Shown here one piece after another: positions 34,262 to 45,205 of a stretch of DNA of 64,000 nt. The notes below the pieces were generated by a model that was given only the letters and a program-made list of their open reading frames with translations, had not been told where the DNA came from and made no database searches. The stretch comes from Melieria omissa (Eukaryota; Arthropoda; Insecta; Diptera; Ulidiidae): contig OZ020269.1 of assembly GCA_963971225.1 (NCBI GenBank), positions 83,800,450 to 83,864,449 of the forward strand, given 5' to 3'. Each line of letters starts with the position of its first letter. Position 1 is the first letter of the stretch. The position numbers and the translations under genes are program-made.

Positions 34262-34600
34262 TTAAAATAAAATAAAATAAAATAAAATAAAATAAAATAA
34301 AATAAAATAAAACAAAATAAAATAAAATAAAATAAAATAAAATAAAATAAAATAAAATAAAATAAAATAAAACAAAACAAAACAAAACAAAATAAAATAA
34401 AATAAAAAAATAAAATAAAAAAATAAAATAAAATAAAACAAAATATAATAAAAAATAAATAAAATAAAATGAAATGAAATGAAAAAATAACATAAAATCA
34501 AATCAAATCAAAAATCAAATCAAGTCAAACCAAATCAAAACAAATCAAATAAAACAAAATCAAATCAAGTTAAATAAAATAAAATAAATAAAATAAATTT
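34262..34600. repeat. AAAAT pentanucleotide array
   Basis: (AAAAT)n runs nearly perfectly from 34262 to 34372, passes through an AAAAC block (34370-34400), and decays through AAATC-type variants to about 34600. On the minus strand the ATTTT repeat yields an open Phe/Ile/Leu/Tyr frame (34227-34501) that is purely an artefact. The array separates two segments of the dispersed ~140-bp repeat. Confidence 0.95.
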
Positions 34601-34634
34601 AGGTGACTTGAGTTTACTTTGTCGACCTGCCTCT

Positions 34635-34900
34635 TATTGTTATTTGAAGTCAAAAGACCCAGTAAAACATGTTTCAAATTGTTAACCTATTGTTGACCCC
34701 GCCAGATTAAAAAAAAACCAAAGAAACGTTTTGAATTTAAAATCAATAGGCTCATGAATATATATTTTTTGAAAGTTTTACACATATAAAACCTTAACCC
34801 ATTGTTGTTCTCGCAATATTTTCGTTTTCAAAAAAATTTAAATACATCTAGAAGTATTTTTGATTTGAAGTGTCTTCACTAAATTTGTGATCAAAAGGTT
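34635..34900 (-). repeat. ~140-bp dispersed repeat, locus 2
   Basis: Read on the minus strand the tract has GACACTTCAAAT, AAATTTTTTTGAAAACGAAA and ACAACAATGGGTTAAGGTTT. After about 110 bp a second unit follows with GGCGGGGTCAACAATAGGTT and GGGTCTTTTGACTTCAAAT. These are the words, in order, of the repeats at 25.5 and 41.5 kb. Confidence 0.62.
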
Positions 34901-37170
34901 TATGAATCATGTTTCTTCATATAAATTCTTAACTAATTAAAAAAAAACTAATGATAGTGATTCGGCATTGATGAATCAGGCAGAATCAGGTTTAAGTCAA
35001 AAAGCAACACTTTAAATTATAAGTATTAAAAAAAAATACTTTGAGACTATTCATGAGAACATTTGTATGTATTTATTTCATAAAGAATTTATAAATTCTC
35101 TGTCTCTGTTATCCCAAACAAGAAAATATTGCAAATTATAACACACTCTAAGATTTAGCAATAGCTCGCTTCGACTGTTGCTCATATTCGCATTTTTCTG
35201 TATTCCAATAAATTTAAATAAAATTTGTGCATCCAAGATTTCCTATGAAGTAATTTCAAGGTCGAACTGAGTCGGAAAAGTTCTCTAATTCATGTGCAAG
35301 GCACCTAAATCAGCTCTTTAAAATCTTACTTGAGCATCAGACATGTTGATCAAAATCGCCAAAATCCACAAAAATAATGAAACCGCACAGATTTGCAGTA
35401 AATTCCCGCAACATTAGAGAATACTCAAAGATTTAGTAGAAGCAATTCAGTACTGAAGTAAATTAAACAAACCATTCGCCGGTCATTGTCCACTGTACAT
35501 AAATGGCGTTTTATAGTTTCTTAACTTGCATTCAATTTCAACCGACACGAAATGGCGAGTTCTGTGCTATACACAACGAATAATTGTGCCGGTATAAACG
35601 TTTTAGTCGAAAGAGAATCAAATAAAAGTGGCAAGTAAATCAGCAGAGAAAGCGAACGAGCGTAAAAGACAACGAATGACAGTCGACAAAAAGTCACGAA
35701 AGTAAAAAAACGAAATATTGTTCACTGCATAATCGTCGAGTGTTGGCTGAAATTAGTCACGTTTAAATATCTATCAACAAAACAACAAAAACTACGAGAC
35801 ACCCAACCAACAGGTTCGCTTCACTGATTTTCGAGAATGCCCAACCACATCGTTATCATTAAAGTCATTATTGTCTTTGTCATTATTATCATCATTGTCA
35901 TTACTGTCATCATGGTCATTAGTATCATAATCATGATTATCATCGTCATGACTGCTGCCGCTGCCATCAACAACGCCAGCGCCAACGTCAATTTCCATGC
36001 AGAGTTGTTGTTCGTTGCTTTTATTGTTCTGTTGCGTTGCTGTACTTTGTTGTCTCTGTGACGTTGGCTGTGTTTTGTCATTGTCCGCAGCCGGCTGTGT
36101 ATCGCGCATTTTATTTGCTTCCACTCAGTTGACTGCAGAAAAGCAGCAAATAATTTGTAGTTTATTGCGAAATACTTAGACGTAATTATCTGTACTTGCA
36201 TATGCGGCCGGCTACGTCGACGAACTTAGTCGTATCTTCTTACTAGTGTGTCAGTATGTTCGTATGTCGTGTTCGATAATCAACTGTCATTATATGCAAT
36301 AATTACGAGCGAGGGCTTTGACATTTCTGGCTGCGTGGTTGTCTGGCTCAAGCATTTCTTGGTCATGGCGATGTGTCGAAGAAGTTTTTGTTCTGAAGAA
36401 TTTTAAAATTTTACACAAACTGCTCATATTTTCTGAAAGCTCTACAGCACTAAAATGAACTGAGTAGTGGAAATGGAAAACAACGGACTATTTGGGCCTC
36501 GAATTGTATATTGAAAGACATACCGATGTGCTATTGAAAGAAATGCCTAATTCAATACTGACAGAATGTACCGTTTGTTCCTAAAAAGCTTTTCGTTCGT
36601 TCGTTCATGAAGCATATAGAGTTGCAATTGTTGATGCATAAATTAGACAAAATTGTATTTGCTCTTTTAAGTAAGTTTCCTTTTCACAAATAGTTTCGAA
36701 GTGACCTATCCAACAAATTCTAAATAGTTTAAATGGTCGTTTAGAAAATTGCCACAACTTCTGAAAACTGTTTGTACATGTGTAAAGATGCAATTTGAAC
36801 GTTCGAGCGTCAAGCCAGAAGGAGAAAAAGGTATATGAATGCTTCTGCCCAAGGATTTGCCGTACTTAAGTGCTTCATGGGAAATTTAGGTGCTGTTTGA
36901 GTTTTGAAACTGTACACTGATTGCTTATTGTCTTCTAAACAGTCTCCTGAGGTCTTCTGAATAATTATATCAGAGATATCAAATAAAACCAATTGAATAC
37001 TACAAGAATATTAAGAAGATTATGACCCGAAACACGATGCGAAAGGTGCATAGAGAAACTCAGCTTTCTAGGAAACATGAAGAGATTCTCTCTAATGTAT
37101 GTAGGTAATAGATCCAGTGGAAGTAGATGGAAATAAAGAACTCATAGCTTAGAAAAAAATCAACATTTTG
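34901..37170. other. non-coding DNA
   Basis: No gene is supported. A CAT-type trinucleotide stretch lies at 35857-35956. Near 35,520-35,780 the DNA is purine-rich on the + strand, without further signal. Confidence 0.5.
35857..35956. repeat. imperfect CAT/ATC trinucleotide repeat
   Basis: CATTATTATCATCATTGTC-type repeats with many substitutions occupy about 100 bp. They open frames in both directions (Ile/Val-rich on plus, Asp/Asn- or Met/Ile-rich on minus) that I regard as artefacts. Confidence 0.8.
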
Positions 37171-37173
37171 TTA

Positions 37174-37916
37174 TCAGGTGTACAACTTTGCGTCCGCCGT
37201 TTTTTTTCCAAAATTAAAAGCTTTATTGCGAAAAAGTGCTTACAGATGTATTATTAAAAGTATTGTCCGTCGCTAGCGACAACTTTCTCCCATCTTTCCG
37301 GCAATTTTCGGATCCCGGCTCGAAAAAAGGAGTCCTCTTTTGACGCTATCCATGAAGCAATCCATTTTTCCAATTCTTCGAAGGATTGAAAATGTTGATC
37401 TGCCAGGCCGTGTGCCATCGAACGGAATAGGTGGAAGTCAGAAGGGGCGACATCTGGGGAATACGGCGGATGGGGCAAGACTTCCCATTTCAGCGTTTCC
37501 AGGTACTTTTTGACCACTTTTGCGACGTGAGGCCGAGCATTGTCGTGTTGGAGGATGACTTTGTCATGTCGCTCTTGATATTTTTAAAACGTTGAAACCA
37601 CTCCCGACACGTTCTTTCACTCAGAGCAGCATCACCGTAAGTTTCTGAGAGCATTCGATGCGCTTCAGCTGCATTTTTTTTCGAATTGTAACAGAAAAGT
37701 AAAACTTCCCGCAAATGGCGAGAATTGGGCACATAAACGGACATTTTCGAGCGTGAATAATACGAAAACAAGAACAACTGTCACTGAAACGGCGATGACA
37801 ATTCGTTAGGCACTGTCCACACTCACTTTAAAGGCATTACCATCTATGTATTTCAACCAGCCTCAGCCGGTACAGCCACCTATCGGAAAACGGCGGAAGC
37901 AAAGTTGTACACCTGA
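37174..37916 (-). mobile_element. internally deleted mariner with intact ends
   Basis: Inverted ends TCAGGTGTACAACTTTGC (37174-37191) and GCAAAGTTGTACACCTGA (37899-37916) are perfect over 18 bp. After one mismatch they continue to match through TCCGCCGTTTT. TA lies outside both ends (37172-37173, 37917-37918). The element is 743 bp; autonomous mariners are about 1.3 kb, so some 500-550 bp of transposase gene are missing. The ends look usable, so it could be mobile if a matching transposase exists elsewhere in the genome (inference). Confidence 0.93.
37254..37744 (-). pseudogene. mariner transposase remnant (DD34D)
   Basis: The N-terminal part starts MSVYVPNSRHLREVLLF (37744 downward) and covers the paired-type helix-turn-helix, ending at REWFQRFKN near 37590. 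It is joined out of frame to the C-terminal catalytic part. That part has VILQHDNARPHVAKVV (second catalytic Asp, near 37544), then YSPDVAPSD with the third Asp, and ends RWEKVVASDGQYF with a stop at 37254-37256. Exactly 34 residues separate the HDN Asp from the PSD Asp, the DD34D signature of mariners. The first catalytic Asp and the WVPHEL-type linker region are deleted. MAHGLADQHF and the C-terminus resemble the mosellana/vertumnana group as I recall it. It is non-functional. Confidence 0.9.
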
Positions 37917-38448
37917 TATATTAACTGGGCTTGAACCTTTCTTTGGGATCTTCCGCAAGACTTTTTTGAACATATTTATCCTGCAGACTGGATAACAAAT
38001 AAAACACTTAAAGAGAAAGAAAAAAAAAGAAAAGTATCAATCCTGAGAGTATATATGACAGATTAAAATCCAGATAGTTTTGAAAAGCGTTTAGCTCAGA
38101 CAGCGTTCGAAGTACATATTAGCGTTTAGGTCTAAAATATGTAATGGTCAAATCAACATAAAGAGTAGAAGAGAACCGAAGATTCCTAATGGAGACCTTA
38201 ACATTTGATTTGCATAAAACAGCAGGGCAATTTTCAATCTTATTGATCAGATAAACATTACATAGAATTAACATGACATAGAATTCAGTGACCTAAATAG
38301 TTTTAATAGATTTACTAAAGAAACATCTGAACTACAAAGCCAAATCAAGCTAAGTCACTATAGACTTCGCTATAGACTTCAGATAGCTTCTGTAGGTTCT
38401 GTTTCGAAAGTGGTGAATTCTTACTCCACCTGATTAGAGCTGGGAAAC

Positions 38449-38456
38449 TATCGATA
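38449..38456. promoter_or_regulatory. TATCGATA motif
   Basis: The palindrome TATCGATA matches the DRE/BEAF-type core of flies. It is preceded by AGAGCTGGGAAAC, which may be a transposon end. A second copy is at 38882-38889. Function is not shown. Confidence 0.25.
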
Positions 38457-38989
38457 GTTAACCCATTCGATATTTTCGATTGTTTGAGTTTCAAATATTG
38501 ATACGAACGGATGTATCAAAATTATTTCATTTATTAATATACTAGTGTGTACTCAGTTTTACGTACGGCAATTGTACTGAAAAATCCATTTCAACAGTCA
38601 ATAGAACTTAATTAATATTCACCCAAGAGAAATATAAAGTTTTAAGAATTTTTTGCACAATCTCAATTATGCTTCACTTTCTTGAATTTCTGGTGTCACC
38701 GATGCGGGTTAAACCAAGTAAATTTGAATGGCTGTTTTATTGAACATTGCATATTTGAATTTCAAATTCGAGTCCTTCCAAATCCATGTACTCGTACCCA
38801 CATAAGTGAATATGACAGCGGCAGCACTTTCAGCATAGAATAATCTGGAGGCATTTCAGTCACGTCACTAAAAACCCATTCTATCGATAGTGCCAAAAAC
38901 TAATCGATAGTGGCGTTAAAATAAAATCTTTTCTTTAAATTTCAAATATCGAATGCAATTTTTAGCAAGTATTGGTCTATAGATGAGCC

Positions 38990-39055
38990 GCAAGGGGATC
39001 ACAATCAATCTATTAGGTCGCAGTATACAAAATCCATTTATAAGTCAATCTTATA
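38990..39055 (+). repeat. dispersed repeat pair, member 2
   Basis: GGGATCACAATCAATCTATT followed by AGGTCGCAGTATACAA matches 12713-12760 with few differences. The family is unknown. Confidence 0.5.
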
Positions 39056-41348
39056 TTTTCGTTAAATTTTCTAAGTACATTTAAAAATTCTAGACAGGCT
39101 TTGTTAATGTTGATGATGTTCTGACTTAAAGATACACACCGTACTTCCCGTGTCCTGCGCGGCTATCAAAAAAGTTGAATCAGTGTATTTCCATAGAGTG
39201 ACTTAAACAACGCCACACAGGACGAGTTAAACGGGAAAAGTTCACCAACTTTCAACTTTTTGAAGCGTTTTGCATGGAGTGACAGCTAATCAGCTCGTGA
39301 TATTTCTTACTGATGGTTAGCTCATGGCTACAATCGATATCGAGTTTCAAATAGAACAACAACAAAATTTGTTTAAAATCATGAAATATGTTCAACTGTT
39401 TGTTGTTCCTAAAATATTTAAATTCCTTGACGGTAACCATTTTAGTATTTTTTGGTTGGTCCTATCGGTCATCGGTTCTTCAATGTATTAATTTCTAGCA
39501 TCACTGTGTACTATCGTCTAACGCTTAGTGTGTAGATTCCATGGTCAAAAGCAATAACCGCCTAAGTCGAAAATTGCTGTTTGGAGCAATCTCGTTTTAA
39601 AGTTTTAGGCGCATATTTGATAACAGTAGTAATGTGAATACGTTTTTATTACAAACTTTTTTATTTTAAAGTTACAAGCTCCCCGATTTTACTCCAACGT
39701 AGAGCACAGTCAAGGGATTTTTGACCACAGAATGGTTGAAAACGGTGTGTATCTGCACCTTAAATCCTTAAAAACATTGTGCTGAAATTTCATTCTATAA
39801 AGTGTTGATCCTTTCATTTGCCTTGAATTAGCTTAAATTGTAAACATTATCATAAATTCGTCTCTAAATTATTCTCCATTTTCTCAACTCATGTCTTCCT
39901 AACCGAGTTATTAACTTGGAATTTCGTTTGTATTGAACTTTGCGTCAAGTTTTCAACTCAATTGGCTATTTGTATGTCGTGTCATCACCATCATCTCAAA
40001 AGCTCTAAGCCTAAAAACTTTAGCCGCCGCACATTTTCCTACCAATTCTCCTGCCGCTTTCGCACTTTTATAGTCCCTGACAGTCGAAATGCATAAAGCC
40101 TGAAGCGTCAACATTTTTCGAAATTCTCTTTCGTTATCCTTTTAACTAATTGAATTCATATAATATTGAGCAATAACATTTTCGCTTTAGTTTTGTTTAT
40201 GTTTTCGACGCGCTTTCGCCATCTCCCTCCCACTCGCATGAATAAGACATGAGAGATGCTGCAAAGCCAAACGGCCAACGCGATGTTGGCAATGTTGCAG
40301 CATTTTGGGCGTTGAGAAGGTGGAGAATGTTGGGACTTGGAAGGTTGCTCGTTTGTACGCTGGTTCGGTATCCTCCAAATGGACATTCATAAAAATTTAA
40401 GGCTAAAATATACCACGCACACATATACACACAGATAACAGTATCAGGCGGAAGTGTGCAGATGTGCGCAGCTGATGAAAGACAGAGAGAACGCGAAGGA
40501 CAGTCAGTCAGAATGGCGAATGGGCTGAGGGAAAGGAGAGCGTGCAAGGCCAACACGTTTCAATTAGACCTGACTAATCCCATCGGGGCGTGTGTGACTG
40601 GGACTGTCGGACTTCCTACAAATGGACAGCTGTGTCGCCTGGCGATGGCACAATGCCTCGTTGTGTCTCTTGTACGCTTGTCAGTAATGCTTTTTAAGTT
40701 ATTGTCGGTGTCGCTGTTGTTGACGTTGTTGCTGTTGCTGTTGGCTTGTTATTGTCTCGTTGCTTTCACTTTGTTGCCAAATGTTTATTGGTGCCTCTGG
40801 TTTATTGGCTATAACTTGACTTTTGTTACAAAACTTTTGTTTCCCCCCCTACACTGTCTGTTGCTTTGTTGCTGTTGTGAACTGGCCCCTTTTTTTTGGT
40901 TCATTTGCTTCCATTGTTGCTGTTGTCCAAAGAACAACAAATGAACTAATTTTATTCAAAATTAATGCCTATTTTTGGCAGTTGGCATGCGCGCAACTAA
41001 CTAAGTAGAAGCTGAAATTGATGGCGACTGTCTAACGGTCCGACAGCCTTAAATGTAACATATCGCGTAGTGGCCCGAAATTGGCCAATAAAAAAGTGGT
41101 AATGAACTCTAATGAGGGCACAACAGATTGCGCAACAAATACAACACGTTTGTTGTTGTTTTTGTTATTAATGTTAATGTTTTCTTCTGCAGCCATAATG
41201 TGAGTTCAATGATTTGTTCGTGTTGTTTTTTTTGGAGTTCAAATGAGGTTTTTATTGTTGTTGTTGTTATTGGTTTTTCTTCTTAAAGACATTTGTACAA
41301 AATTAAGCAATTTAGATACAGATGTGTTGCTGATTTTTCGAAATTATA

Positions 41349-41374
41349 ATGATGATGATGATGATGATGATGAT
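41349..41374. repeat. GAT microsatellite
   Basis: Eight or more GAT units stand in a row. Confidence 0.95.
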
Positions 41375-41519
41375 AGTAGTGATTAGTAGCGCGCACAGGA
41401 TTTTATTTTGGCGGGCGGGGTTTTTGGGTATAACTTTTGATCCCAACAGTTCAAATGTTGTCATATTTTTCATTAGCAATTTTTGTGTTTAGGCTGTGTC
41501 TGACTTAGTGCTGGGAATC

Positions 41520-42200
41520 GGTTATTGAAAGATTGAAAGAACAATATCAAATAAATTCTCATAGATTTTGTCATCTTTGAAATACCACATTTCTTGTTGT
41601 TCCAAAATTGATGAAAACACTTGAAATCAGAAATTATTTGACACGTGTTTCTAATTTTTTTGAAAATCAAATCTTAAAGGGTTGAACCAAGGATTAAAGA
41701 AACATAACTTAATGGGTCTTTTGACTTCAAACTTGTTGAAAGCAATTAACATTTGAAATAATTGCACACGTATTTTTAAATTGTTTCGAAAATTTAAATT
41801 CAAAGTGATCAACAATGGGTTAGGTTCATGTACGGGAAGACTACGGAAAAAACAAGAACCGATGGGCCGTTTGACTACAAAATTGGTGCAAACACTTGGA
41901 ATAAAAAAGAATTAAACACGTGTTTTTCATTTTGTTGAAAATCAAAATCTGACGGGGTCAACAATAGATACAAAATTTTTATTGCGAAACTATGAAAACC
42001 TATGAATTAACGGTCTCATTGACTTCAATCTTGGTGAAAGTGCTCCAACTGAGAAATAATTCCACACGTGTTGTTCACTTTTTCGAAAATCAAAATTTAA
42101 CGTGGTTGCATTTTGTATGGTGAAACCTTATTTAATGAGCCCTTTCGACTTCAAATATGTGGAAAGCATTTCAAATGAGACCTGTTAGACACGTACTCTT
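41520..42200 (+). repeat. ~140-bp tandem repeat tract, locus 3
   Basis: Four to five diverged units of about 135-150 bp follow each other. Each has TTTTGACTTCAAA.TTG.TGAA, AGC..TT, AACATTTGAAATAATT-like sequence, ACACGTGTTTTT, TTTCGAAAATCAAAATTTAA and CGGGGTCAACAAT.GGTTA. Units begin near 41600, 41730, 41870, 42020 and 42145 (cores near 41677, 41811, 41954 and 42102). The first full units are hard to bound because of divergence. The same unit occurs at 25.5 kb (plus) and 34.7 kb (minus). Confidence 0.7.
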
Positions 42201-42857
42201 CCTTGTTGGTACTTTAACTCTCTATAACAATTTGATTTATTTTTCTTTATTATGCTTTTCAGTGGCTTTTGTTGCCACTACATTACATCTACTTTTTTCA
42301 ATTTATCACAAATCTCCTTTTTTTGTTCCTTTATTATCAACGTTTAGTTTTCATCTCACGCTTTTGTTCCCTTTTTTCCATTTCGTGCTGCTGTCCTTCA
42401 TTTCAGTGTCCTCTTTTTGTTGATGGCTCTTACTTTTGTGACTTTGGTCAGTCAGCATTCACACCCACTAATACACACATACCTCGTTGTACCCGCACTC
42501 AGAAAACTCGTTTACACACCTCCACGGCTGTTTATGCTCGCTCGCAATCGCTCCGCCGCTGCCTGCTTACAAGTGTCGGCCCCGTTCGCCGTCGCACTCC
42601 AGCCACCAACAACCACCCCAGCTATTTAAAGTAGGTCAGGGTCAAGCAGTCAGTTGGTTGGTCCCCTGCATGTGGCTGTGTGAGTGTGCGCAAATGTATT
42701 ATACGAAAGTTTTGTTTGTTGTTTTTGTGCATATTTGGTAGTTTTTGTTGCGCATTTTTTGGCCAAAACAAAATTCTAAAAAATAAGCCAAATGAACATG
42801 CGGCAAATCATTTTCCGCACACGTACCTGAAATTTACATTAAGCATAAACATAAAAA

Positions 42858-42876
42858 ACACACACACACACACACA
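42858..42876. repeat. CA microsatellite
   Basis: A pure (CA)n run of about 9 units, followed by TATACATACAT. Confidence 0.95.
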
Positions 42877-43161
42877 TATACATACATGAACTCATTTACA
42901 CACACATAAATTCACATACATACAATATTGAAATGCTTTTGAAAATCAGAAAGTTGTACTTTTAAACTTTTTGTTCACTGTAAATTTGTTGTTGTGTGAC
43001 CGTTTACACTCCACACTCGCAGGTTGTCCTCCAGCTGTTTTTTGTTTTGTTTTCCACATGCTCCGATTTTCCAGCATTTTTCCGCCCTCTCGGTTTTCAG
43101 TTTGTAAAATAAACGGGAAATGCTTCAAATTGCCAGTGCACCGCACTTGCTGCGCGTTCGC

Positions 43162-43190
43162 TGTGTGTGTGTGTGTCTGTGTGTGTGTGT
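43162..43190. repeat. GT microsatellite
   Basis: A (TG)n run interrupted by one CTGT. Confidence 0.95.
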
Positions 43191-44237
43191 TTTGTGTTCG
43201 GGTTTATTTGCGTATGAATTTCACATGTAGTCGTTGTTGTTGTTTGTTGTTGCCTTTTAGTATATTTGCGCTGTTTCGACTTTTAACGCATTCACAATAC
43301 GCCAACCTTGCCGTGGCCCACTCGCGGCAAAACGTTTCCCGCGAGCAGTCAACACCTCTTCAACACTTGTTTTTCGCTATTGTTGGGTCATGAAAATAAA
43401 ATAAACTGACTGCAAGTCAATCAAGACAGCTGATTGAAGGCTTTGTCTCAGCTTAGGGTCCAATTACGAACATCAGATTTGAGATGTTTTTGATGCGTTA
43501 AGCGGCGATGAGATAACTTGAAAGGAACTGAAAGTTGAATCCAGTGTTGTTCTGACTGAACGAGTGGTTTACCGTCGTTGTGTTTTTGTTTGAAGAGGTT
43601 TATGAACTTAAAATCTGCAGTGGAAAAGAAAATCATTAAGTGAGCCAAACCGAAATGATCGCAACATTGATACATTGATTGCAACATTGAGAATCAATAA
43701 ATAAGAAAAAGCCAGAGCGAGCCAACGCGACCACAAATATGCTGTGAGCTGTTTGTCAACAAACATCAAAATTTAGCCATTGTGAAGACAAGTGAGCTAA
43801 GTGAGCTCTTGGCTCTTGTCATCCCTAAACTCTAAGACCGACCTTCTGCCCTATTTTAGGATGTACTTTGTTTTCCATGCGTTGTTCATCTTAATGAACT
43901 GACAAGGATCAAAACAAGTGAACTAATTAACCCGCATTTTGTAATTGGTAAATCAGCTTTCAACTCAAACTTTTAAAATTACACTAAAAAGATTTGTAGA
44001 CTATTTGGTTTTCAGGGAAGTTTGCAGGTGAAAAGCAGAACAGAGCAGTAATCAAGGCTGTTATCACTATATAAAATAGGTTTTGTCATAAAAAGTTTAA
44101 AAATTCTTAATGGGTCGAATGGGATCAAAATTTTTAAACGCTTAATGTGCCTAATTGGCAAGAATGTCCTTTCACATTTGGTTTGAAATGCAAGGATCAG
44201 AAATGTGGTTCCGTTCAACCGCTAAACGTTCACTTTC

Positions 44238-44312
44238 AGGTACCGGAGATACGGCCTCCCTCTTCGCCCTCGACTTCCAACTAGCGCATCGAACACCTTT
44301 TTCGCTGGAGCT
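44238..44312 (-). pseudogene. LINE tail fragment (family D), copy 2
   Basis: GGAGATACGGCCTCCCTCTT continuing CGCC.TCGA.TTCCAACTA and CGCATCGAACACCTTTTTCG matches 22729-22795 almost base for base, and 48769-48825 more distantly. It is too short to carry a domain. Confidence 0.65.
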
Positions 44313-44524
44313 TCATATTTTATTATCCGCTTTTATTACTCTATTCTAAAAAATCAAAGAGATTCCTGGCCGGTGACAATGATGACACTTCGAAGACTTT
44401 GGTTATAGGTTCAGTTCAGCATAATTGAAAGATCAACTATTATGTTTTTACTCAACTTTTTTCGAAATCCACAAATTTTTATTGAAATTTTTTCATCTTA
44501 TTTGAAATTTCTGCCGCTGTTTTA

Positions 44525-45205
44525 GGAACTGTGGCTGAGATGAAGGATCTGCGTATTGGTTTAGATTCAAGGCTTAGCTTCACTTCCGATCTTAATCGTA
44601 TTGACTCGCATGCCTACTCTATGTTGGGTTATGTCCGAAGCAATGCTTCCTTTTCCAAACCTTATACGCTCAAGCTTTTATATACTAAATTTGTTCGGTC
44701 CAGACGGGAATATGATGCTTTCATTTTAAGACCTTAAGTACCATGCTTCTCACTCAAGTTGCTGAGAACGTGTTAAAAGATTTCTAAGTATTGGCCTTTG
44801 CTCTGTTCATTTTTCTGAGCCCCTCCCTTCTTACAGGTCCCGCTGTTTATTGCTGAATCTAACCATTAGTTGCTTCAAACCAGGAGAAGTCTGCATTCTC
44901 CATGTTTTTCACTTTGGATATAGTCAATAGAAGCATTCTTCTTATGCATTCATTGCGCCAAAACATTTTCTCAGACACGTTTTTTGTACTTTTCGTCCTT
45001 TTTGTGTTGAGTTCTTTGGAACGAAGTATGGTAGTGACGCACTAGTCTTAGTTGAGTTAAATACGATTTCGTTCTCCTTAATGTTTCACCTATCTGTCCC
45101 TCTGTAAACTCCCACTTCACCGTTTAAAATTTTAAGTTTTTTGTTATTTGTTCATTTGTTAATTAGTCTACAAGATTTGTATTCAAAGACTGAAATTAAA
45201 TAAAT
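44525..45205 (+). pseudogene. LINE RT C-terminal fragment (Jockey/CR1-like, family C)
   Basis: The + frame at 44531-44737 reads MKDLRIGLDSRLSFTSDLNR, AYSMLGYVRSN, PYTLKLLYTKFVRSRREYDA. This is the thumb region after the YADD motif in Jockey/CR1-type reverse transcriptases (KDLGV.FDSKLSF, YTLKLLY..LVRS.LEY). Downstream frames give YRSRCLLLNL and LLMHSLRQNIFSD, which fit the following C-terminal region. Stops and frame changes are frequent. It appears to end in AAATTAAATAAATATTGTTG near 45205. No RNase H is present, which separates it from the LINE at 14.6 kb. Confidence 0.72.

Larger units (their letters stand above)
37919..41515. other. non-coding DNA
   Basis: TATCGATA palindromes lie at 38449-38456 and 38882-38889. 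A member of a repeat pair lies at 38990-39055. From 40180 to 40980 the DNA is less AT-rich with GTTGCTGTTG runs; the open frames at 40197-40556 (minus) and 40456-40944 (plus) follow these runs, overlap each other and have no domains. A GAT run lies at 41349-41374. Confidence 0.5.
42201..44234. other. non-coding DNA with CA and GT runs
   Basis: The + strand is pyrimidine-rich at 42240-42640, with open frames lacking domains. CA and GT microsatellites are listed separately. Nothing else is recognised. Confidence 0.5.

Noticed and set aside
34227..34501. Phe/Ile/Leu/Tyr-rich open frames on the minus strand
   Set aside because: They are translations of the AAAAT array.
39130..39240. Possible inverted repeat around CCCGT...TCCTG and CAGGACGAGTTAAACGGG
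   Set aside because: The arms match only in short blocks separated by indels, and no target duplication is visible.
40456..40944. 162-codon open frame on the plus strand
   Set aside because: It follows GTTGCTGTTG runs, overlaps an open minus-strand frame and shows no domain.
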